DNA from: Candidatus Endoriftia persephone str. Hot96_1+Hot96_2
GTDB lineage: Bacteria > Pseudomonadota > Gammaproteobacteria > Chromatiales > Chromatiaceae
Length of the DNA stretch: 5,519 nt
Direction of reading: 5' to 3'
NCBI GenBank assembly: GCA_000168735.1
Contig: AASF01002122.1
Coordinates: 1-5,519 of the forward strand
Part shown: in pieces, positions 1 through 5,519 of the stretch
How the letters are laid out: every line of letters starts with the position of its first letter
How positions within the stretch are numbered: the stretch's first letter is position 1
The notes under the pieces: generated by a model
Databases searched by the model: none
The model's input: only the letters and a program-made list of their open reading frames with translations
Told to the model about the DNA's origin: nothing
Position numbers and translations under genes: made by a program

Positions 1-949
1 ATTGGTTATGGTGCGCGCGGATTACCCCTTCGTAGGGGTAGATGTCAATCTGATCCCCCATCGCCATCTTCGAGACATCGCACTCGATCGGTAGGGCCCC
101 GGCATCTTCCAGGGTGTTGAAGAAGATCGGCGCGATCTTTCCACCGATGCAGAAGCCGCCAGCGCGCTTGTTGGGGATATTAGGAATGTCATCGCCGGTG
201 TGCCAAAGCAGTGAGTTGGTGGCAGATTTACGTGAGGAACCGGTGCCGAGCACGTCCCCTACATAGACCAGCGGGTGACCTTTCTTTTTCAGCTCGGCGA
301 TGATCTCGAGCGGCTTGCCCTCCAGGCCCTCGCGGGGGTTTTGCAGCATGGCGTTGGCGTGTAGCGGGATGTCAGGGCGCGACCAAGCCTCGGTGGCGGG
401 CGAGAGGTCGTCGGTGTTGGTTTCGCCGGGCACCTTGAACACCGTCAATGTTATCTTCTCAGGCAGTTTTGGACGGCGCCTGAACCATTCCGCGTCGGCC
501 CAGGATTGCAGAACTGCCTGGGCGTGCGAATTGCCCTCATCGGCCTTTTCCTTAATATCGTGGAAGGCGTCGAAAATCAACAGGGTAGTACTCAGCGCAG
601 TGGCGGCAGTGGGTGCTAGTTGGGCGTCATTCAGTGCATTGATCAGTGGGGCGATGTTATAACCCCCGAGCATGGTGCCGAGTAGCTGTGTTGCTTTGAT
701 CCGATCAATTAATGGCGAGCTGCATGCACCCTTGGTCAGGTCAGACAGGAACGCTGCTTTTACATAGGCGGCCTGGTCGACACCAGCAGGTACTCGGTTT
801 GAAATCAGCTCCAGTAGAAAAGCTTCATCCCCACTAGGAGGACGTTTCAACAACTCTACCAGTTCTGCAGTCTGCTCAGAGCTGAGGGGGAGTGGAGGAA
901 TGCCCTCTTTTGCGCGCTCTGCTGAGTGTGTGCGGTAGGAATTGAGCAA
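1..949 (-). CDS. acnB: Aconitate hydratase B (AcnB), N-terminal 316 codons, runs off left edge
   Basis: AcnB interconverts citrate and isocitrate in the cytoplasmic TCA cycle, and often also handles 2-methylisocitrate. The frame is open from 949 to the window edge with no break. It begins MLNSYRTHSAERAKEGI, which aligns from the first residue with the start of E. coli AcnB as I remember it (MLEEYRKHVAERAAEGI). Residues 1-160 are the HEAT-like domain specific to the B type. The swivel domain follows, with GETNTDDLSPA (175-185), SRPDIPLHA (190-198), GTGSSRKSATNS (235-246, the substrate-binding GSSR loop) and APIFFNTLEDAGALPIE (273-289). The 4Fe-4S cysteines lie beyond the edge, so catalytic competence cannot be judged. 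The start is TTG; no ATG fits the alignment, and GAGGG sits 9 bases upstream. The 184-base gap and the change in composition suggest it is transcribed separately from the sugar genes. Family assignment is secure. Confidence 0.97.
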   Translation of the reverse strand, partial: MLNSYRTHSAERAKEGIPPLPLSSEQTAELVELLKRPPSGDEAFLLELISNRVPAGVDQAAYVKAAFLSDLTKGACSSPLIDRIKATQLLGTMLGGYNIAPLINALNDAQLAPTAATALSTTLLIFDAFHDIKEKADEGNSHAQAVLQSWADAEWFRRRPKLPEKITLTVFKVPGETNTDDLSPATEAWSRPDIPLHANAMLQNPREGLEGKPLEIIAELKKKGHPLVYVGDVLGTGSSRKSATNSLLWHTGDDIPNIPNKRAGGFCIGGKIAPIFFNTLEDAGALPIECDVSKMAMGDQIDIYPYEGVIRAHHNQ

Positions 950-958
950 CGGTGGATA

Positions 959-963
959 CCCTC
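959..963 (-). promoter_or_regulatory. acnB: Ribosome binding site deciding the TTG start of acnB
   Basis: On the minus strand GAGGG lies 9 bases before the TTG at 949-947. It is the only purine-rich Shine-Dalgarno match close to the N-terminus predicted by homology, and it supports TTG as the real initiator rather than a more distant ATG. Confidence 0.6.
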
Positions 964-1006
964 GTAAAAGAACAAATAGGTTGGATGCTTTGAGTGCATT
1001 GTTTCA

Positions 1007-1055
1007 AAGCTATAGGATTCAACTCTGAGAATCCTAAGTATGATACTTATAGCTT
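1007..1055. repeat. Nested inverted repeats upstream of acnB
   Basis: Three perfect inverted pairs are packed into 49 bases. AAGCTATA (1007-1014) pairs with TATAGCTT (1048-1055). Inside it, AGGATTC (1014-1020) pairs with GAATCCT (1029-1035) across an 8-base loop. TAAGTAT-G-ATACTTA (1035-1049) is an odd palindrome. They share edge bases, so not all can form at once; a three-way folded RNA or DNA operators are both possible. No run of T follows on either strand, so a rho-independent terminator is unlikely. The rest of the 950-1133 gap holds only the repeated word AGGCAG (minus strand, twice) and the palindrome GGGCCC. Confidence 0.55.
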
Positions 1056-1082
1056 AAACCCAGCCCACTTTCTGCCTGTAAA
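1053..1082 (-). promoter_or_regulatory. Weak sigma-70 promoter candidate for acnB
   Basis: Read on the minus strand, TTTACA (1082-1077) resembles a -35 box. TTTAAG (1058-1053), 18 bases later, is a 4-of-6 match to a -10 box. Transcription would start near 1046 and give a leader of about 100 bases containing the inverted repeats described separately. The match is weak and the call rests on position in the only gap upstream of acnB. Confidence 0.25.
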
Positions 1083-1133
1083 TTCTGGGGTTGATGTCCG
1101 GCCTGCCTCGCGGTAGCTAATGGAGGGCCCGTG

Positions 1134-2843
1134 CTAATTCTGATCGGTTTTTTGGGGACTGAGAGAGCCGAAATACTTACTTGGTGCGACCTTGGCTTCT
1201 ATCCATTTGACCTTTAAATTGTCCTGACTGTTTATTATTCCAATGATTGTAGTGTATTCGTTAATAAAGTCAGGGTTGTTCATGTTGATTAACTCGATGT
1301 AGGATTTCGGCGGTGTGGAAACATATGGGCCGATATAGATGGTTCCTCCATTTCTGTTGGTATCTGCGATCAATTCTTTTAGCAGGTTAATGTCGAGCTG
1401 CTTTCCTTTTGAAGCACGTACAAAAATATTGAAGTAATTGAACCCTTGGTTGATTCTTGCGAGACGATTCCTGTTGAGTGAAATTATTTCGTCCATTGCG
1501 ATCAGTAAATCATGCTCTTTTAAATCGTAGACAAATGATTTATTTACAAGGTCAAGGTCGTTGGATTTGTCTTGATAGATATTGATGGAACCAAGATAGG
1601 TGCTGGCCATCAAGGGTATGATTAATAGAGTGTAGATAACTCTTGGATGATTGAGCTTTCTTGCGATAGCTATTGATATTGCAATCGTCGCGATAGGTAG
1701 GAACCAGATCCAGAATTCATCTGAGATTGCTTCCCACCATATGAAGAAAGTCATTTGCACAAACGATGCTGTGAAGATAGAAGTGGCGATTGATTGACTT
1801 GTTAGACCAAGGTAGCCGCCACTTGGTATTAGAATCAATAGCATTATTGTGCATATAAAAATGGATACAACAATGATGCTGTATGTTGAAGTCCCCAGGC
1901 TGTGAACTAAAAATGGGTAGGGGTGTATATGTCGGTACGGAAATCTCTTTTGAAGGGAGTCTATAATAGAATTGGATGAAAAAATAAAATTGCTCGACAA
2001 AAGGCTTTTACCAATACCCATGGCTGCGTTAGCAAGAGACTTTATCGATAAACTTTTCATGTCAGGGTTTTTTTTGAAGGTTTCTGCGTAACCTGCCATG
2101 TATTCAGTAGGTGTTTGAAGTTGGTTGCGCTCAGTGTCATAAGCGTATACGCATAAATATATCCCAATTGTGATTATTCCAGTAAGTGCTGGTGCAATGA
2201 TTCCAAATTTTAGTCTGGTTTGAATCGGAAATTGGGTGGCGATGAGGGTTCCTGGGAAAAGCCCAACAACAATGATGGCGAGGGCTTGGTGGTGCAGAAT
2301 CATGCCTATGAAGAATGCAATTGATGCAGCCAGGCTGGAAATATAACGCCCTTTACCAAAAAGGGTTAGTGTTTTGAAATGATAATAGAAGCCGCCTAGC
2401 ATCAGAGCTACAGCTGGTATGTAATTATCCCCTACTATGGAATAGGACCAATAGCCGGCGCTTGTGGCGCAGAAAATTACACCAAGTAAGGCGATATCCT
2501 TGCTGGTGGTCTCAATTAAAATTTTGTTTAGAAAAAAAAGCCCAATTATGCCGAATATACTGGAGTATAGTGAGAGGAAAGTAAGGGGGTCGATGGTGAA
2601 GGTGTTGGATGAAAACTGATAGATTGGGCGAAGTATATTTAAATACAGGTGATGCGTATTGATGATTCCAGAGTCAATGGAGATTTCATATGCCCAGCGG
2701 ATGGAGTCATCTGCATAATTCCAGTATTGGGTTGGGAATAGAATATATACAGCACCAATTATAATAAAGATAAATTGTGGCGAATTACCGTGACTTAGGG
2801 TGGATGCCAGCCACTGGTCGAATGTTTTAAGCTTGATTTCCAT
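1134..2843 (-). CDS. Polytopic membrane protein, candidate GT-C type glycosyltransferase (569 aa)
   Basis: I do not recognise a named family with certainty. The protein has a short cytoplasmic start and then a hydrophobic segment at about 24-41. The following loop carries YADDSIRW (43-50, an Asp-Asp pair) and NTHHLYLNILRP (62-73). Many further membrane segments follow, at about 86-110, 116-135, 141-155, 168-200, 214-234, 322-340, 350-370, 378-395 and 402-420. A hydrophilic tail of about 150 residues (421-569) ends it. Acidic residues in the first extramembrane loop plus 10 or so helices and a soluble tail are typical of GT-C enzymes, which use polyprenyl-phosphate sugars. It lies 38 bases after the reductase stop and closes the operon, so transfer of lipid-linked D-arabinofuranose is a reasonable guess, but only from context. 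GDN (138-140), HHQ (184-186) and WWEAISDEFW (369-378) are other candidate functional spots. The ATG at 2843 lacks a clear Shine-Dalgarno sequence, so the start is less certain than the gene. No frame break is visible. Confidence 0.8.
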   Translation of the reverse strand: MEIKLKTFDQWLASTLSHGNSPQFIFIIIGAVYILFPTQYWNYADDSIRWAYEISIDSGIINTHHLYLNILRPIYQFSSNTFTIDPLTFLSLYSSIFGIIGLFFLNKILIETTSKDIALLGVIFCATSAGYWSYSIVGDNYIPAVALMLGGFYYHFKTLTLFGKGRYISSLAASIAFFIGMILHHQALAIIVVGLFPGTLIATQFPIQTRLKFGIIAPALTGIITIGIYLCVYAYDTERNQLQTPTEYMAGYAETFKKNPDMKSLSIKSLANAAMGIGKSLLSSNFIFSSNSIIDSLQKRFPYRHIHPYPFLVHSLGTSTYSIIVVSIFICTIMLLILIPSGGYLGLTSQSIATSIFTASFVQMTFFIWWEAISDEFWIWFLPIATIAISIAIARKLNHPRVIYTLLIIPLMASTYLGSINIYQDKSNDLDLVNKSFVYDLKEHDLLIAMDEIISLNRNRLARINQGFNYFNIFVRASKGKQLDINLLKELIADTNRNGGTIYIGPYVSTPPKSYIELINMNNPDFINEYTTIIGIINSQDNLKVKWIEAKVAPSKYFGSLSPQKTDQN

Positions 2844-2881
2844 GGCTGTGTCTGCATGACCTGAAGGGTTTTATCTGCGAT

Positions 2882-3623
2882 TTATAGCGATAGCCTTTTA
2901 AATAAGCGCTCTGGGATGAGTTTTATAACTGCCATGATGTAACGCCAAAACCATGGTAGATAAACAACGTCCATTTTTTTTTCAATCGCCTTGATGATTC
3001 CTTGTGCAATGACACTGGGGTCAGCCCAAAGTATGCCCTTCTCAAAGTCTTTTGTCATTGGGGTATCAACAAACCCCGGCTTAATTGTGATTACACGCAC
3101 GTTTTTTTTGTGCAGGCGATTTCTGAGTCCTTGGAGGAATATACTGATAGCCGCCTTTGCTGATCCATAGACATAGTTACTTTGCCTTCCCCTGTCTCCA
3201 GCTACTGATGAGATAGCAATGATGGTGCCACTGGCCTGCTGTTCAAAGTGGTTGGCGATTAATGTTAAAAGTGATATTGCGCTTAAGCAGTTCGTCTTGA
3301 ATTCAGTATATGCTTCAGATGTAGGAAATTTCGCAATGCTTTCTGGTTTGATAGAGTTCCATGTGCGATTAATGCGATATCCAGTCCATTCATCTCGTCG
3401 ATTGCATTTTGAAATGATTGCTGAATGCTCAGATGTATTGTCGATATCTACTGTGCTAGTTATTATCTTGTGAGCCCCTCTAACAGATAAATCATCAGCA
3501 ATTATGGGTAGCTTCTCTTTATTTCTTCCTACTAAAAAAAAGCGCGTGCCCATTTTGCGCTAGTATTTTGGCAGTTTCCTGTGCAATGGCAGATGTTGCG
3601 CCAAAAATGATTGTTTTTTTCAT
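2882..3623 (-). pseudogene. DprE2-like short-chain dehydrogenase/reductase, frameshifted as sequenced
   Basis: This is the reductase half of the C2 epimerisation of polyprenyl-phospho-ribose, reducing the 2-keto intermediate to the arabinose form with NAD(P)H. The start ATG at 3623 has GGAG 7 bases upstream and overlaps the oxidoreductase stop (ATGA). It opens MKKTIIFGATSAIAQ, with the Rossmann glycine motif. The frame breaks at a T8 run (3534-3541), again at 3412-3414, and returns after two surplus bases at 3328-3336. Removing four bases gives 245 residues, a usual length, with LFLVGRNKEKL (28-38), DIALIAHGTL (81-90), NQKACE (92-97), catalytic Ser138, and Tyr151 and Lys155 in YGSAK. The C-terminal YLPWFWRYIMAVIKLIPER is a hydrophobic or amphipathic stretch common in this subfamily. 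As written, the nucleotide-binding N-terminus and catalytic part are in different frames. Either the bases are sequencing errors or the gene is dead. Family call confident; exact substrate inferred from neighbours. Confidence 0.9.
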
Positions 3624-4958
3624 GAGAGTTCTCCGGTAACACGTCTCCAGAAACTGGGATGAGAAGATTGGGTCAATATAGTTCTGAAACTCTTGCCATT
3701 GAGGAAAGTAGTGTTGGAAACTACAGGAAGACATTCGGGCATCCTTGGCAGGATAAACGCTTCCTCCTGAGTCTCTAACTATGCAATCCAGTTTGTCTAG
3801 TAAGGTAAATATATTCTGTCCGTGATTGGGGAAGTCTAGCGCAAGAGTAACTCCTTTTTTGGGGAAAGACATCATGCCTGGGGATTTAATATCGCTGAAA
3901 GTTTTAAGTACAGCAAGGAAAGATCCATATCCCGATGAGGCAATCAGTTTGAGCATGCTTTCCAAAGACTTATTGCCATCTTCAAATGGAATCAAGCACT
4001 GATATTGCATAAATCCTGCTTTACCATATAACCTGTTCCAGTTTGTGAATGCTGTTCTAGGGGGTAGAAAAAGGGGTCAAAATATCCTTTTTTTTGTTTG
4101 GCAGGTTTGAGTTGCTTGTGGTTAGTAAAGTTGGTTGATATGTTTTTACCGTAATATCTAGTGAATAAGAACTGAGGGGCGTCAATTGGAAAGTTTATTG
4201 TCTTATCGACATGGTGTTGGGATGGGTGTTTTATCCAGACATGGTGCTGCGTGATTTGCACGGGAAAAGATGCCTCGGCCAAGTGATTTTCCCTTCGCCA
4301 TGCAGTCTTAGTCCATGACCCTGAGTATGTATAGTCATCATTTGATATCGTGTGATAAATCTAAGAACTCATTGAGATTGGTATATTGAATATTTTCTAT
4401 CTCCATAAAGGGTTTGGAGATGACGTAGTAAACGAAGCTTTGCCCAGGTTATTATTCCTGTTAATCCTAGACCTCCAATTGTTGCGGAAAATAAGTCTTT
4501 ATTGGATCTTGGTGAGCAAATCAAGCGGCCTTTGTCTGATCTTAATAGTTCAAATTCAATGACGTGGCAGCCGAAGGTGCCGGCATTATGGTGGTTTTTT
4601 CCGTGGACATCATTTGCAATTGCACCTCCTAATGTCACTAGTTTCGTGCCTGGTGTTACCGGAAGAAACCACCCTTGTGGAATAATGAGACGAAGTATCT
4701 CAGATAGTAAAAGGCCTGACTCGCAGCATAGAATTCCACTGGATGGGTCGAATGAGATAAAGTGATTTAGTTTTCTTGTTAATACCAGTGTTTCGTTGTG
4801 GTTAAGGCAACTGTCACCATAACTTCGGCCGTTGCCGAAAGGTAAAAATAGTACCGTGGTCTCTGGCTGGTTGCGGTAACATACCGTTTCGCCAAACAAA
4901 ATTACATGCGGAGTGTTTTGTCTTTGGGAATTTTCCCCCAGGATTGAATTTTTTTCAT
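3620..4958 (-). pseudogene. DprE1-like FAD-dependent oxidoreductase (polyprenylphospho-ribose 2'-oxidase type), multiply frameshifted
   Basis: This is the FAD-containing oxidase half of the epimerase pair, making the 2-keto intermediate for the reductase downstream. Its ATG at 4958 overlaps the inferred UbiA stop (TAATG), and its TGA (3622-3620) overlaps the reductase ATG. Pieces in different frames join into one protein: MKKIQSWGKIP, then FGNGRSYGDS and GGAIANDVHGKNHH (FAD-binding, about residues 40-49 and 110-123), TIGGLGLTGIITW, NLNEFLDLSHD, DCMAKGKSLGRGIF, INFPIDAPQFLF, KKGYFDPFFYPLD, NWNRLYGKAGFMQYQC, LALDFP, VYPAKDAR and a final FWRRVTGELS. About 13 surplus bases must be removed, giving 441 residues, normal for the family. 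Sites (minus strand): 4912-4925 (two), 4422-4425, 4341-4343, 4307-4312 (two), about 4211, 4151-4155, 4137, 4122-4124, 4055-4056, 4042-4044, 3651-3653. The lysine of AKD (codon 3746-3744) matches mycobacterial Lys418; the residue aligned with Cys387 is Ala (codon 3842-3840). Identity is firm; activity as written would be nil. Confidence 0.9.
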
Positions 4959-5519
4959 TAGCTTATGTTTGTTGCTGAAATTGTGATACATCGCAACGAT
5001 GACGCTAAGAATTTGACTTTGTCTGTCTTTAAATGCAAAGACGAGGGGGTCATCGGGCATCTCGCCGCGACCGGTCTTCAGCCAGACACGACTGATCCAA
5101 TAGAGTAGTGTGGGACAGATAAGCCATATGATTTCCGGATTAGGATACAGTGCCATTACATTTGGGCTATTAATGTATAGCGCCATTACTAGGACTGACA
5201 TATATCCACTTGCAGTTCCCATGCTATGTAAGTAGTCAAGATCTTGAACAATATACCCGCGGCCAACGGTATTGTTCTTTTCATCTCTCCGTAGTGATAC
5301 AAGTTCTGCGCTGCGTTTGGCAAGGGCAAGACTCAAGAAAATAAACATTGAGAATGCAAGAAGCCAGAATGATAATGAGATGCCGGAGACTGCAGAGCCT
5401 GCAATAACGCGAATTACGTAAAGTCCTGCCAGAACAAGTACATCAATCAGGACAATTCGTTTCAATGCGAATGAGTATGCGAGAGTAACCAGAAAGTAAA
5501 ATATTAGTACTACCAGGAA
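4902..5519 (-). CDS. UbiA-family prenyltransferase, likely polyprenyl-phosphate phosphoribosyltransferase, C-terminal part
   Basis: By family and context this integral membrane enzyme transfers 5-phosphoribose from PRPP to polyprenyl phosphate, the first committed step toward lipid-linked D-arabinofuranose. The frame is open at the right edge, so the N-terminus (in relatives often a HAD-like domain plus the first Asp-rich motif) is not visible. Seen here are YSFALKRIVLIDVLVLAG and LYVIRVIAG, the second Asp-containing UbiA segment. Next come a cytoplasmic loop with AKRSAELVSLRRDE and the stretch GRGYIVQDLDYLHSMGTASG, then membrane segments. GRGEMPDDPLVFAFKDRQSQ, the hallmark C-terminus of this subfamily, comes last. 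As written the frame ends at 4902 with a tail that is really the start of the oxidoreductase. One surplus base at 4986-4991 would instead give the hydrophobic end VAMITISATNIS and a TAA at 4960-4958, overlapping the next ATG. I prefer that end. Confidence 0.88.
   Translation of the reverse strand, partial: FLVVLIFYFLVTLAYSFALKRIVLIDVLVLAGLYVIRVIAGSAVSGISLSFWLLAFSMFIFLSLALAKRSAELVSLRRDEKNNTVGRGYIVQDLDYLHSMGTASGYMSVLVMALYINSPNVMALYPNPEIIWLICPTLLYWISRVWLKTGRGEMPDDPLVFAFKDRQSQILSVIVAMYHNFSNKHKLMKKIQSWGKIPKDKTLRM

Noticed and set aside
300..662. 120-codon open frame on the plus strand
   Set aside because: It lies wholly opposite the conserved acnB coding sequence, and its translation is low-complexity Ser/Ala-rich with no recognisable domain; a shadow frame.
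950..1133. Rho-independent terminator after the membrane protein gene
   Set aside because: No GC-rich hairpin followed by a T run is present on the minus strand; the inverted repeats found lack the T tract.
3219..3473. 84-codon open frame on the plus strand
   Set aside because: It is antisense to the reductase, whose protein motifs are unmistakable on the minus strand.
3519..4010. A fusion of the oxidoreductase C-terminus with a short Rossmann fragment
   Set aside because: The apparent fusion arises because one surplus T at 3651-3653 removes the oxidoreductase stop. Dropping it restores TGA overlapping the reductase ATG.
3992..4282. A separate 96-residue gene
   Set aside because: It contains FPIDAPQFLF and FDPFFYPL, internal pieces of the DprE1-like protein, read partly in the wrong frame between breaks.
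4502..4765. 87-codon open frame on the plus strand
   Set aside because: It is antisense to the FAD-binding part of the oxidoreductase and has no features of its own.
3328..4991. Programmed ribosomal frameshifting as an explanation for the broken genes
   Set aside because: About 15 sites with no common slippery motif or downstream structure would be needed; no known recoding mechanism works that way.
5463..5465. TTG at 5465 as start of the UbiA gene
   Set aside because: The frame stays open to the window edge, and the upstream residues (LVTLAYSFA) are the expected UbiA sequence, so the true start lies outside.

Overview
The window looks like chromosomal DNA of a Gram-negative, probably gammaproteobacterial, organism. 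The main pointer is the N-terminal third of a B-type aconitase (acnB) at the left edge. Next to it lies an accessory sugar-lipid locus. Every gene I can support is on the minus strand, so transcription runs right to left: UbiA-type prenyltransferase (partial, right edge) -> DprE1-like FAD oxidoreductase -> DprE2-like short-chain reductase -> large polytopic membrane protein -> 184-base gap -> acnB (partial, left edge).

The first three genes match in order and kind the known route to polyprenyl-phospho-D-arabinofuranose (DPA). A UbiA-family enzyme joins phosphoribose to polyprenyl phosphate, and the DprE1/DprE2 pair then epimerises the ribose at C2 by oxidation to a 2-keto intermediate and reduction. 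The dephosphorylation step between them is not encoded here. The fourth gene has a GT-C-like layout: a first extramembrane loop with an Asp-Asp pair, many membrane segments and a soluble C-terminal tail. It is a reasonable candidate for the transferase that spends the lipid-linked arabinofuranose on a surface glycan or protein. That last assignment comes from context only.

The most striking feature is the state of the reading frames between about 3328 and 4991. The oxidoreductase, the reductase and the last codons of the UbiA gene are repeatedly thrown out of frame. Each break behaves like one or two surplus bases, and the conserved protein resumes immediately in another frame. I count about 18 surplus bases at 15 places. 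Removing them gives proteins of 441 and 245 residues, both normal for their families, and recreates tight stop/start overlaps (TAATG and ATGA). The 569-residue membrane gene and the 316 visible acnB codons have no such break. Sequencing or assembly error is the simplest reading; a decayed, non-functional pathway is the alternative.

Region by region: 1-949 acnB (starts on TTG); 950-1133 intergenic, with nested inverted repeats and a weak promoter candidate for acnB; 1134-2843 membrane glycosyltransferase candidate; 2882-3623 DprE2-like gene; 3620-4958 DprE1-like gene; 4902 to the right edge, UbiA-family gene. acnB is visibly more GC-rich than the sugar genes (hand counts: 36 of 60 bases at 241-300 against 22 of 60 at 2041-2100), which fits acquisition of the sugar locus beside a core gene. 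I found no RNA gene, CRISPR array, insertion sequence or attachment site.
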